Source: Pedobacter psychrodurus (GTDB taxonomy: Bacteria; Bacteroidota; Bacteroidia; Sphingobacteriales; Sphingobacteriaceae). From it: a stretch of 64,000 nt of DNA. Each line of letters begins with the position of its first letter. Position 1 is the first letter of the stretch. The stretch covers positions 335,392 through 399,391 of the forward strand of contig NZ_SJSO01000004.1 in the NCBI RefSeq assembly GCF_004331735.1. Direction: 5' to 3'. The notes beneath the pieces are model-generated. The model worked only from the letters and a program-made list of their open reading frames with translations, was not told where the DNA came from and did not search any database. Made by a program: the position numbers and the translations under genes. Of the stretch, positions 8,805-17,679 are shown piece by piece.

Positions 8805-11075
8805 ATGAAGTCCTTTTTCTTTTTCTTGTTAATCTTATTGTTCAATCTAAAATCCAATGCCCAAACTATTGGTAATTGGTTCTTTTCTAAAAAGGGATTG
8901 CCTGTTTACAACTATACAGGAACATTGCCATATGCAGCGGTGGATAAGCAAGGGAAGGATGCAGAACAGCCAGCAGATCCTTTTTTTTTATTGGGTAATT
9001 ATAGGGCTACCTTAATTACCCATGCCAGTGGGAGGTATCAATTTATTACAGCCGAAAGGGTTTGGGCAAGAATAAATGGTGATGCTGACCAAACCAACTA
9101 TGGTTGGAATGAGGCAAGTATTGCGTTTAAAAATGATAAAAAATTAAGAAAAGTAACCTTAACAGGGGTTAACTCTGTTGCGGCAGACCAAAACGCATCA
9201 AAAAAGTATTTTGGAATCGGCTTTGCCAGATACAGCTACCAATTGGCTAACTCAATCCATTGTACTCGAACCATATCAGTTAAGCCATCAGCAAAAGTAA
9301 ATGCCGGCAACCCTTCTTTTGTGGTTACTATAAGTTTGAAGAATAATGGCAAGAAAGCACAGCGGTTAACCTACTCAGAGCGCATGCTGGTTAACTACAC
9401 ACAAAATAGCTTACAATATACTGATATTACAAAAAGGCCTATTTTATATCATTCAAAAATTACTATAGATCAGAATAAAAAGATTGCTCTTGCAAAGATT
9501 AATTATCAGACAAATACTTTCCTGGTAATTCCAAATAAAGCACAAAGATTTATATATGATATAGCTCCTCCTTCTGTTTTCATGGTAGTTAAAAATAACA
9601 ATCCTCAAGAAATTTCTACGGTATCTGCACAAAATGACACATTGGCAACTAAGGTTGATATTTTTATCAAGCCCAATGAAACAAAGGTGTTTAATGTTGT
9701 AATTGGTTTGGCAGATGATAAAAGCTTTGAGGGGGTGCAAAAACAGGTGGATGACCTATTTTTAGATGCAAGCTCAAGCTCGGTAGAGGAAGGTCTGTTT
9801 GCTCAGCAATGGAAGGAAAAGCTTCCTGACCTGTCTACAGAAAAGAATGAGGTTTTACGCAGAGAAATGCTTTGGAATGCACATGTTATAGAGGCCTCGG
9901 CTAAATACAGTGAATATTATAAAGAAACGTCCATTCCGCAAGGTACAGTTTATAGCTATCATTTCGGTGATAATATTTCATTGAGGGATCATTTGCAGGC
10001 AGCTTTGCCCGCATGTTATACCAATCCGGAATTAGCAAAGTCATGCATTCGGTACGTAATTAAACATTCTGACTTTGATGGAGAGATTAAAAGGGGTAAT
10101 TCAGGCTTTGGCTATACACCTCCATCGATATATAAAGAAAGTGATCCTCAGCTCTACTTTTTTAATACAATTGCAGAATATCTTTTAATCACCAAGGATT
10201 ATAATTTTTTAAATGAAAAGGTATCTTTTTACCCAGCCGAAAATGAGCGACAGGATGTGGTTATTAATATGTTGAAAAAATATTTTATTTACTTAAGAGA
10301 TGAGGTAGGTACTGGATCGCATGGTTTGGTAAAGATGCTGAATTCTGATTGGAGCGATAGCTTTTTTCATAAATATTCGCCCAACGTTTTTGCCGGTACT
10401 GCAGAGTCTCACCTTAATTCAGCAATGGTACTTGCGGTTTTTCCTAAATTGATAAAGGAATTGAAAAATTCTGGCAATACCGAGGCTCGGGAATTGGTAA
10501 GCTCGATGGAAGATTACAGGAAAAGTATAGAAACCGCATTCATGAAGGATTTAGGAACCCGTAAATTTGCTGCAAGAGCTTATTTAAATGAGAATTTAAA
10601 GTTTGGTATAAATGAGGTTTGCATAGAGCCACAAGGGTATCTACTTCAAATACCTTCTTTATCTATAGAAAGAAAAAAAGAAATTTACGACTACGTTAAA
10701 AGTAAGATATCCACACCAGAAAAAATTGGCATTAGAACAAGAGAGAAACCATTATGGGATAGGAATCCTGATGGAGAGGATGGAGGGATCTGGTATTCTT
10801 TAGAATATCCTTTATTATTGGGCGTGGCTAGTTTTGATAAGGAGGAGGCAAAGTCTCTTTTAATGAAATTTTCTTTCCAGAATTTTGCAACAAATTATCC
10901 TAGTTACTGGGTTGGGCAGTGGACCGCTCCTGATGAAATTAATTCTACACTATATCGCGAAGGTATATACGCCTTTTGGGTGGGAGTGCCTAATCTTAAG
11001 ACAGCGTTTCAAGGCTTCTGTTCGCATCCTCATACCTGGCCATTGTATTGTTATCTAAAAATGAAGGAGAATTGA
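8805..11075 (+). CDS. Secreted GH94/GH36-like (alpha/alpha)6-barrel glycosidase or phosphorylase homologue
   Basis: 756 residues with a signal peptide (1-19, ending SNA-Q). Residues about 20-330 form a beta-sandwich super-domain (DPFFLLGNYR, WARINGDADQTNYGWNEA). From about 340 to 750 is a helical barrel with EVLRREMLWNAHV, ISLRDHLQAALPA, ESDPQLYFF and LNSDWSDSFFH. The DWSD block resembles the catalytic-Asp region of GH94 cellobiose phosphorylase-like enzymes. Export argues against phosphorolysis, so a hydrolase or a non-catalytic relative is plausible. Specific function unknown. It begins 51 bases after the TIM-barrel gene and ends convergent with AraC-2. Confidence 0.65.
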   Translation: MKSFFFFLLILLFNLKSNAQTIGNWFFSKKGLPVYNYTGTLPYAAVDKQGKDAEQPADPFFLLGNYRATLITHASGRYQFITAERVWARINGDADQTNYGWNEASIAFKNDKKLRKVTLTGVNSVAADQNASKKYFGIGFARYSYQLANSIHCTRTISVKPSAKVNAGNPSFVVTISLKNNGKKAQRLTYSERMLVNYTQNSLQYTDITKRPILYHSKITIDQNKKIALAKINYQTNTFLVIPNKAQRFIYDIAPPSVFMVVKNNNPQEISTVSAQNDTLATKVDIFIKPNETKVFNVVIGLADDKSFEGVQKQVDDLFLDASSSSVEEGLFAQQWKEKLPDLSTEKNEVLRREMLWNAHVIEASAKYSEYYKETSIPQGTVYSYHFGDNISLRDHLQAALPACYTNPELAKSCIRYVIKHSDFDGEIKRGNSGFGYTPPSIYKESDPQLYFFNTIAEYLLITKDYNFLNEKVSFYPAENERQDVVINMLKKYFIYLRDEVGTGSHGLVKMLNSDWSDSFFHKYSPNVFAGTAESHLNSAMVLAVFPKLIKELKNSGNTEARELVSSMEDYRKSIETAFMKDLGTRKFAARAYLNENLKFGINEVCIEPQGYLLQIPSLSIERKKEIYDYVKSKISTPEKIGIRTREKPLWDRNPDGEDGGIWYSLEYPLLLGVASFDKEEAKSLLMKFSFQNFATNYPSYWVGQWTAPDEINSTLYREGIYAFWVGVPNLKTAFQGFCSHPHTWPLYCYLKMKEN

Positions 11076-11093
11076 TTTGATCAAGTAATCAAT
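11071..11093. terminator. Possible bidirectional terminator hairpin
   Basis: ATTGATT (11071-11077) and AATCAAT (11087-11093) form a perfect 7-bp AT-rich stem with a 9-base loop. It spans the convergent stop codons of the GH94-like gene and AraC-2. The stem is weak and no long T-run follows. Confidence 0.3.
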
Positions 11094-11967
11094 GCTTATT
11101 AACCAAGTATTTCATTCTATATTCTGACGGATTGATTCTTTTTACTTTTTTAAACTGCCTATTAAAGTAAGAAATACTTTGGTAGCCACAAGCATAGCCT
11201 ATTTCTGCAATGCTTAATTCAGTATTAATTAGTTTTTTACAAGCAATCCCAACCCTAATATCATTTAAGCTATCTGAAAAGGTTTTAGAGGTGGCCTTTT
11301 TAAAATAACGGCAAAATGCTGCGGGGTTCATATTGGCATAATTTGCAATATTGTTTAAGGAAATGTTTGTATCGTGGTTTTTAATCATGTAATTATAAAT
11401 ACCGGTTATCCTTTCCTCGTTATTTGATCCGTGATATGATTCAGAAAATCCCTCTGAGGCTAACAACGTATAAGGCTTCTCTGCCATCTCACACAGAATT
11501 TCTATCAAGTCAATAACTTGTCTCCACCCTTTATGAGCAATTAAACCTGTAATGATAGGCTCTAATTGAATGGCGTGTTCAGCTCTGAAATGAATTCCAC
11601 GATTTGCCTTCGACAACATCTCATTTACACTTTTCATTTCTGGAACATTGAAAAAATCATTGCCCACAAAATCAATCTCAAAATGTACCAATACTACTTT
11701 TGCTGTTAAAAGAGGATTTTCTTCGTAATATTCCTTGTCACTTTGCCAATAATGTGGTAACCCGGGCCCAATTAAGACCAGGTCTTTAAAAGTAAAAGAC
11801 TCAACACTGTCACCAATAAATCTTGTCCCTTTATTTTCCAGCGTGTATAGCAACTCATATTCCTTATGGTAATGAAATTGGTCGTAAGTATGGGGAACCT
11901 CGGCATATTTACAAAAGAATGAATGTTCTGCAGACCTGGTATTTTTCTGCAAAAATTTTGGTTCCAT
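11089..11967 (-). CDS. AraC-family transcriptional regulator with cupin sensor (AraC-2)
   Basis: 292 residues. The cupin-type half carries FHYHKEYELLYTLENKGTRF (about 33-52) and LVLIGPGLPHYW. The C-terminal DNA-binding half carries ISLNNIANYANMNPAAFCRYF and IGYACGYQSISYFNRQF. The C-terminal half is very close to the regulator at 52412, including the shared block FCRYFKKATSKTFSD, so the two are recent paralogues. It is divergent from uxaC, and two AGTTCAATT sites lie in the 281-base gap. Control of the uronate operon is the natural inference. Confidence 0.92.
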   Translation of the reverse strand: MEPKFLQKNTRSAEHSFFCKYAEVPHTYDQFHYHKEYELLYTLENKGTRFIGDSVESFTFKDLVLIGPGLPHYWQSDKEYYEENPLLTAKVVLVHFEIDFVGNDFFNVPEMKSVNEMLSKANRGIHFRAEHAIQLEPIITGLIAHKGWRQVIDLIEILCEMAEKPYTLLASEGFSESYHGSNNEERITGIYNYMIKNHDTNISLNNIANYANMNPAAFCRYFKKATSKTFSDSLNDIRVGIACKKLINTELSIAEIGYACGYQSISYFNRQFKKVKRINPSEYRMKYLVNKH

Positions 11968-12008
11968 AATATTTATGCCCTAAAAATAATAATTTGGTTA
12001 GTTCTCTG

Positions 12009-12023
12009 CAATATAGTTCAATT
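12009..12023 (+). promoter_or_regulatory. Candidate AraC operator, CAATATAGTTCAATT (proximal to AraC-2)
   Basis: It matches the AraC-1 gap site (6993-7005) except for T to C, and shares AGTTCAATT with the sites at 12097 and 52188. It lies 42 bases before the AraC-2 start codon, so it may serve autoregulation. Confidence 0.45.
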
Positions 12024-12090
12024 TTATCATATATACATTTGCTTATGGCTTATTGGAAAAAATTTATTAATAATTTAAGTGGATGCTCGC

Positions 12091-12105
12091 AAATACAGTT
12101 CAATT
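12091..12105 (+). promoter_or_regulatory. Candidate AraC operator, AAATACAGTTCAATT (proximal to uxaC)
   Basis: This is the second AGTTCAATT copy in the same gap, 82 bases downstream of the first. AGTT starts at 12097, exactly 49 bases before the TACATTTG -7 box at 12146, the same distance as in the PhyH promoter. Confidence 0.5.
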
Positions 12106-12145
12106 CTTTGCAAAAAAAATGAAATCTAAAACATTTAATAAAGAA

Positions 12146-12153
12146 TACATTTG
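12146..12153 (+). promoter_or_regulatory. Bacteroidota-type -7 box TACATTTG for the uronate operon
   Basis: It matches TAnnTTTG and leaves a leader of roughly 90 bases before the uxaC ATG. There is no clear -33 TTG, as at the PhyH promoter. Confidence 0.45.
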
Positions 12154-12248
12154 ATTGTTAATCGCTTAATTTTTTAATCAAGTATTAATAATACTGCATT
12201 CACTAACCAAATTATCTATACATCAATAGCAACCTATCTTTTCTGATC

Positions 12249-13691
12249 ATGCTAAACACAAACCATTCGGATTTAAAAGAAATTACTTCACCACTAGCCG
12301 AAGATTTTCTATTGAATAATCATATAGCCAAAACACTTTACAACCAAGTTGCATGCAAACTGCCTATAATAGATTATCATAATCACTTAAGTCCGGAAAT
12401 GATGTTGGAAAACCGAAGGTTTAAAAACATTACAGAACTATGGATAAGAGATGATCAATATAAGCATAGGCTGATGAGGATTAATGGCGTTTCAGAAAAT
12501 TTTATAACTGGTAACGGAACTGATGAAGAGAAGTTTTTAGCATGGATGCGAACTTATCCAAAAACATTGGGCAATCCACTTTATCATTGGTCGCAACTAG
12601 AAATAAAGGACATTTTTGGCCCTGGAATAGATTTGTTGAATGATGATCCTTTAAAAATTTGGGATGAATGTAATGCCCTGTTGGGCGTAGAAGGCTTTAG
12701 TGTAATTGAAATATTGAATAAATGGAATAGCGAAATTTTATGTACATCTGATGATTTGTTAGATCCATTGGAGGCGCATCGCACAATTTCTAACCGTGAA
12801 AGTAAAATTACGGTGTTGCCATCATTAAGAAGCGACTCAATACTGGCTTTCGGAACAGAAGGCTATTTACAATGGCTTAAAAAGTTAGAGGAATTAACAA
12901 ACATAAAAATAACAGATCTTAAAACATTCCAAGAGGCGGTTAAAAAAAGATTAGATTATTTTCAAGAAGCGGGATGTTCGTTATCAGACCATGGATTAGA
13001 TTCTGGTTTCTTATTTTCTAATACAACTGATAAGGTAGCCGAAGAGATTTTTTTAAGCGTATTATCTAATGTAACCTTAACACGAGAAGAAATTCTTGCA
13101 TTAAAATCTAATACGCTAAGTTTCTTGGGCGTTGAATATGGAAAACGTAAACTTACCATGCAATTACATTTGGGTGCCCAGCGGTCAACTAGTTCAAGGT
13201 TAAAAAATATCGCCTCTAAATTTGGAGGTTTCGCTACCCTCGGAGATCCATTAAATATAGAAAGTCTTTGTGGTTTTCTTGATTCATTAGAAACAGCAGG
13301 GCATTTACCAAGAACTATATTATATACATTAAATCCAACAGATAACGAAAGAATGGCAACACTTACAGGCTCATTTGCGGAAGATGGGGTAAGGGGTAAG
13401 ATACAATTTGGGCCAGCATGGTGGTTTAACGATCATTATGATGGGATTAAAAAGCAGATAATTGCAATTTCTAGCTATGGTTTATTGAGTTCATTTATAG
13501 GAATGACAAGTGATTCCAGAAGCTTTCTGTCACTTTCGAGACATTATTATTTCAGAAGGATTCTCTGCCATTTAATTGGAGATTGGGTAGATAAAGGAAT
13601 ATTACCAGCTGATTTTGAAGTGTTAGCAACACTAGTAACGGATGTTTGCTATACAAATGCCAAAAATTTAGTTACAAAAGGACAAATATAA
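12249..13691 (+). CDS. uxaC: Uronate isomerase (glucuronate/galacturonate isomerase)
   Basis: 480 residues, cytoplasmic, the usual length for the family. It converts D-glucuronate to D-fructuronate, or D-galacturonate to D-tagaturonate. Hallmarks are H44-N-H46 in DYHNHLSP at the first barrel strand, TLGNPLYHWSQLE, the arginine-containing LHLGAQRSTSSRL, and LNPTDNERMATLTGSF followed by GPAWWFNDH near the end. It is first gene of the uronate operon; uxuB follows after two bases. Regulation is probably by the divergent AraC-2. Confidence 0.95.
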   Translation: MLNTNHSDLKEITSPLAEDFLLNNHIAKTLYNQVACKLPIIDYHNHLSPEMMLENRRFKNITELWIRDDQYKHRLMRINGVSENFITGNGTDEEKFLAWMRTYPKTLGNPLYHWSQLEIKDIFGPGIDLLNDDPLKIWDECNALLGVEGFSVIEILNKWNSEILCTSDDLLDPLEAHRTISNRESKITVLPSLRSDSILAFGTEGYLQWLKKLEELTNIKITDLKTFQEAVKKRLDYFQEAGCSLSDHGLDSGFLFSNTTDKVAEEIFLSVLSNVTLTREEILALKSNTLSFLGVEYGKRKLTMQLHLGAQRSTSSRLKNIASKFGGFATLGDPLNIESLCGFLDSLETAGHLPRTILYTLNPTDNERMATLTGSFAEDGVRGKIQFGPAWWFNDHYDGIKKQIIAISSYGLLSSFIGMTSDSRSFLSLSRHYYFRRILCHLIGDWVDKGILPADFEVLATLVTDVCYTNAKNLVTKGQI

Positions 13692-13693
13692 AA

Positions 13694-14536
13694 ATGAAGG
13701 ATACGAAAAATATAGTTGCTGTAGTTACAGGTGCCGGAGGAACACTTTGTTCTGAAATGGCAAAATCACTTGCCGCAATGGGAATCAAGGTTGCTTTGAT
13801 TGGACGAGATATCAACAAGCTTAAGGTGGTAGAAGAGGAAATTATAAGCAAAGGAGGTATAGCCATTTCAATCAGCACCGATGTAACTGATCAAAATGCG
13901 GTTGAACTTGCACAAGAGAAAATATTGGCTCAACTAGGAGAGGTATCTATTTTAATCAATGGTGCCGGTGGCAACCAAAGTGAAGCAATTACTACAATTA
14001 ATCAATTTGATCCAAAAGAATTAGAAGACCCAATGCCAGACTTTAGGGGGTTTTTCAATTTAGATATGAACCGCTTTTTTGAGGTTATTAAAACCAATTC
14101 GATGGGTTCTATCATTCCATCCTTTGTTTTTGGTAAAGTTATGGCCAAAAATGGTGGAGGTTCAATTATCAATATCGCATCAATGAGTAGTTTTAGGGCG
14201 TTATCTCGTGTTGGGGCCTATGCTTTTGCAAAAGCAGGAATGGTTAATTTTACGCAATGGCTGGGTGCATATTTAGCTCCAGCAAATGTTCGTGTAAATG
14301 CAATTGCACCAGGTTTTTTTTTAAATGAGCGCAGTACGAAGTTGCTAACTACGCCCGAAGGTGGTTTTACTGAAAGGGGAGCTTCGATAATTAACCTTAC
14401 GCCAATGAAAAACTTTGGCAAAGCCCCTCAATTAATTGGCACAATGAAATACCTGTTAGATGACGAAGCCTCGGGCTTTGTAACTGGCGTAACCATTTCT
14501 GTTGATGGCGGATTTTTAGCATCAGCAGGGATATAG
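13694..14536 (+). CDS. uxuB: SDR-type D-mannonate oxidoreductase (fructuronate reductase)
   Basis: 280 residues. I chose the ATG at 13694, two bases after uxaC; an upstream in-frame ATG at 13646 would overlap uxaC and add a non-SDR tail. The Rossmann motif is TGAGGTLCSEMA, the catalytic Ser-Tyr-Lys set is in SIINIASMSS and YAFAK, and the end is VTGVTISVDGGF. This is the short-chain type of mannonate oxidoreductase found in Bacillus (YjmF/UxuB) and Bacteroidota, not the long-chain E. coli type. It reduces fructuronate to mannonate with NAD(P)H, between UxaC and UxuA. Confidence 0.85.
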   Translation: MKDTKNIVAVVTGAGGTLCSEMAKSLAAMGIKVALIGRDINKLKVVEEEIISKGGIAISISTDVTDQNAVELAQEKILAQLGEVSILINGAGGNQSEAITTINQFDPKELEDPMPDFRGFFNLDMNRFFEVIKTNSMGSIIPSFVFGKVMAKNGGGSIINIASMSSFRALSRVGAYAFAKAGMVNFTQWLGAYLAPANVRVNAIAPGFFLNERSTKLLTTPEGGFTERGASIINLTPMKNFGKAPQLIGTMKYLLDDEASGFVTGVTISVDGGFLASAGI

Positions 14537-14547
14537 CAACCAAGAAA

Positions 14548-15801
14548 ATGAAAATACTGATCAAAATCTTCCTGTTTACATTAATTGGCTCATTTACGCA
14601 AGCGCAAACATTACCCAAGAATATTAAAATGATTAGTACAGGTAGGGTAATTCATCGATTCTTTGATACTGCGCCTATTAGCCCATCTGGAAAATATATC
14701 GCTTTATTCCGCTTTCCTTATGAAGATCATTCGCCAATGGCTGGTGATGCGGGAGAGGTAATTTTAATCGACCTCAAGACAGGAAAAGAAAAAGTAATTG
14801 CCAAGTCTAGAGGATGGGAAATGCAGTTAGCTGCAAATGTACAATGGGGCGCCACCGATAATGAACTGTACTTTAATGATGTTGATCCTTTAACATGGCA
14901 AGCTTATGCTATTTGCCTAAATCCATTTACAAAAGTTGCAAAGCGAATGTCAAGCACAGTTTTTATGGTATCGCAAGATGGTAAAAAACTGGCAACTTAT
15001 AACCTTGTTAAGTCTACCTACGCACAAGTTGGTTATGGTGTTGTCATTCCCAAAGAGAAAAATTCACGCAATTATGGGCCAGTATTTGATGATGGAATTA
15101 TTGTTACTGATGTTGCCAGCAATACAAGTAAGCGAATTGTATCCATCAATCAAATTTACGAACAAACACGCCCATCTATTAAAATTGAAAACCCTCAAGA
15201 TTTTGAGTTCTATTGTTTTCAAGTGAAGTGGAATTTGCAAGGAACCAAGTTGCTTACTACCATTCAGTGGTCGCCAAAGGGTGGAGGCGAAAGAAAGAGA
15301 GCCGTAATTACAATGAATGCTGATGGATCAGATTTGTACACAGCTATAACCCCTGAGCAGTGGGGAAAAGGTGGTCACCATGTTAATTGGATGCCTAATG
15401 GCACTCATTTGTCTATGAATTTAAACATAGATGGAAAACCAGGACTTGAAATTATTACTGTAAAGTTTGATGGAACGGAGCTAAAATCCGTCTATTCTCC
15501 CGGTAGTGGCCATCCTTCATTCAATCCCAAAGGATTACCATTTGTAATAACTGATGCCTATGCAGGAGAAATGCCTTTAAAAGAAGGAACTTCTCCTGTT
15601 CGTTTAATCGATATTAAAAATCAAACGGAAAAACTAGTTGCTGGAGCTGAGTTGCCACCCATTAAGGATTATGAGTTTAGGGTTGATGCTCATCCAGCAT
15701 GGGATAGATCTGGAAGATATGTAATTTATAACGGTACTCACCGAGGAACGAGAAGTGTTTTTATTGCAGATTTAAAGGATATGCTTCTTACTAAGAAATA
15801 A
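14548..15801 (+). CDS. Secreted TolB-like beta-propeller, distantly oligogalacturonate lyase-like
   Basis: 417 residues with a signal peptide (1-20). The rest consists of propeller blades (for example ISPSGKYIALF, VSQDGKKLATY, AWDRSGRYVIYNG). Three His motifs, GGHHVNW (H277/H278), GSGHPSF and DAHPAW, recall the metal-binding histidines of PL22 oligogalacturonate lyase, which has the same fold. A lyase acting on uronate oligosaccharides would suit this operon position, 11 bases after uxuB, but sequence alone cannot separate a lyase from a binding propeller. Confidence 0.6.
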   Translation: MKILIKIFLFTLIGSFTQAQTLPKNIKMISTGRVIHRFFDTAPISPSGKYIALFRFPYEDHSPMAGDAGEVILIDLKTGKEKVIAKSRGWEMQLAANVQWGATDNELYFNDVDPLTWQAYAICLNPFTKVAKRMSSTVFMVSQDGKKLATYNLVKSTYAQVGYGVVIPKEKNSRNYGPVFDDGIIVTDVASNTSKRIVSINQIYEQTRPSIKIENPQDFEFYCFQVKWNLQGTKLLTTIQWSPKGGGERKRAVITMNADGSDLYTAITPEQWGKGGHHVNWMPNGTHLSMNLNIDGKPGLEIITVKFDGTELKSVYSPGSGHPSFNPKGLPFVITDAYAGEMPLKEGTSPVRLIDIKNQTEKLVAGAELPPIKDYEFRVDAHPAWDRSGRYVIYNGTHRGTRSVFIADLKDMLLTKK

Positions 15802-15923
15802 GTAAATTAGAAGTATTGATTTGATGCTCGATTTTAACACAAAATAATTAATTAAAGGAGCTTCATGCAAATATTGTATCAATGTTGGCAAATTAAATGA
15901 AATATGTTATGGCCTTGTTAATA

Positions 15924-15931
15924 TAAATTTG
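15924..15931 (+). promoter_or_regulatory. Possible -7 box TAAATTTG upstream of the symporter
   Basis: It fits TAnnTTTG and lies 43 bases before the symporter start, in a 173-base gap. No -33 TTG is at the usual distance and no AGTTyAA site lies 49 bases upstream. The symporter-uxuA-RraA part may have its own promoter here. Confidence 0.25.
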
Positions 15932-15974
15932 TGATAGTCAATTTTTTAGTATTGCCTAATACTTATAACCAAAT

Positions 15975-17669
15975 ATGAAAAGTCTACAAAATCTTGACTA
16001 TTTAGCTGTCATCATCTATATGTTGTTGATGGCAGGAATAGGCCTGTTTCTGGGGAAGTTTGTGAAGAATGTAAGTGATTACTTTAAAGGTGGAAATGCC
16101 ATTCCATGGGTTTCTGGTGCCATTAGTAACTTCATGACAAAGTTTAGCACGTTTATATTTGTTGCCTACGCTGGCATTGCATATACAGATGGTATGATTG
16201 CCGTAACACTTATATGGAGTACGGTGGTTCCTGCTTTAGTAGGTGCATTTGTTTTTGCTAAAAAATGGAGGCGTGCCGGAATTATTACGCCCATGGAGTA
16301 TCTGGAAACTCGTTTTAGTCCATTGGTAAGGCAAATTTTCTCTTGGTCTGGTGTTGCATTTAAAATTTTAGATAACATGGTAAGGCTCTATGCTTTAGCC
16401 TTGTTTGTAAATGCCGCCACTGGAGTAAGTTTAGAGGTGTCCATATTAACCTGTGGAATCATTGTTGCATTATATACCATTGCTGGTGGGCTTTGGGCGG
16501 TAGTAATTACTGATGTTGTCCAATTTGTAATTCTAATTGTGGCAACACTTATCTTGTTACCACTTACCATAGAAGCTGGAGGGGGTTTAAGTCAGATCAT
16601 TAGTAAAATGCCAAATCAGTTTCACTGGTTTAATGGGCCCAAGGGAATACCCATTTACATTATGGTATATTATTTAATGATCTTAATTAAATACAGTGGA
16701 AATTGGACCTTTATACAACGTTTTTACAGTGTAAAGGATGAGAAGGCCGGTAAGAAACAAGCATTATTAAGCGCCGCATTTTTCTTTATTTTCCCTTTTA
16801 TTTTTCTGTTTCCATCTATAGTAGCAAAACAAATCATTCCAGATCTACAAAATCCAGAGATGGCTTATGTAAGTATTTGTCTAAAACTCCTTCCCCAGGG
16901 AATTATGGGTTTAATGGTAGCGGCTATGTTTGCGGCAACCATGAGTGTGCTCAGTGGAGAGTATAATGTGACTGCTGGTGTGCTTACCAAAGATATTTAC
17001 CAAAGGGTATTTAAACCCAATGCCACCGACCAGCAACTCTTATGGGTTGGTAGAAGTATGACGCTTTTTTTAGGTGCCTTGATTACCGTGGGTGCGTTAT
17101 TCGTTGGCGGCTTTGGTGGTGCCTTTGAGGCCAACAAGCTATTTACGGGTTTATTCGCCCTCCCAATGACAATACCATTAATATTGGGCGTAATATTAAA
17201 ACGTCCAAGTCCAGTTGGCGCAATTGCAACAGTTATTGTTGGGGTTATTACCGGCCTGATTTTGAATTCAACAAGTACCCTTAGTTGGGAGCAAGGTACA
17301 TTGATAGAAATTATTGTTTGTGTTACTGTATTCTTGGTTTCTGGAATTAAAAAGAGCAATGACGTTGGATATGTGCAACGTGTTAAAGCATTTTTTATAA
17401 AGATAAACACACCATTAACAGAAGACCAAAAACCAATTGAAGACTGGAGTTTCCAACGCTCTATGAACCGATTGTACGCCATTGCCCTTTTGGTGGTCGG
17501 ACTTTTATTTATGGGAATGAGTGTGCCATCGCTAAACAATAAAAGTGGAATGTCATCTTTTATTGCAGGAATAATTTGTATAGTTCTTTCCTTGGTAATG
17601 TGGTCGTTTAATAATAAAAGGGCACTTGATAAAAAAGCATTAAAAATTTTAAATAAACCAACAACATAG
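15975..17669 (+). CDS. Na+/solute symporter, SSS family
   Basis: 564 residues with about 13-14 hydrophobic segments and an inner-membrane topology. The N-terminal segment (YLAVIIYMLLMAGIGLFLG), the FKGGNAIPWVSGAISNF loop and the MAAMFAATMSVLSGEYN block are typical of solute:sodium symporters. Such transporters carry sugars and uronates. Position before uxuA (10 bases) indicates import of a uronate or aldonate. The C-terminal 80 residues have two further segments. Confidence 0.88.
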   Translation: MKSLQNLDYLAVIIYMLLMAGIGLFLGKFVKNVSDYFKGGNAIPWVSGAISNFMTKFSTFIFVAYAGIAYTDGMIAVTLIWSTVVPALVGAFVFAKKWRRAGIITPMEYLETRFSPLVRQIFSWSGVAFKILDNMVRLYALALFVNAATGVSLEVSILTCGIIVALYTIAGGLWAVVITDVVQFVILIVATLILLPLTIEAGGGLSQIISKMPNQFHWFNGPKGIPIYIMVYYLMILIKYSGNWTFIQRFYSVKDEKAGKKQALLSAAFFFIFPFIFLFPSIVAKQIIPDLQNPEMAYVSICLKLLPQGIMGLMVAAMFAATMSVLSGEYNVTAGVLTKDIYQRVFKPNATDQQLLWVGRSMTLFLGALITVGALFVGGFGGAFEANKLFTGLFALPMTIPLILGVILKRPSPVGAIATVIVGVITGLILNSTSTLSWEQGTLIEIIVCVTVFLVSGIKKSNDVGYVQRVKAFFIKINTPLTEDQKPIEDWSFQRSMNRLYAIALLVVGLLFMGMSVPSLNNKSGMSSFIAGIICIVLSLVMWSFNNKRALDKKALKILNKPTT

Positions 17670-17679
17670 TTGTACACAG

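Noticed and set aside
13646..13693. In-frame upstream ATG extending the SDR protein by 16 residues.
   Set aside because: It would overlap uxaC out of frame and add residues before the Rossmann strand that SDR proteins do not have; 13694 is a better start.
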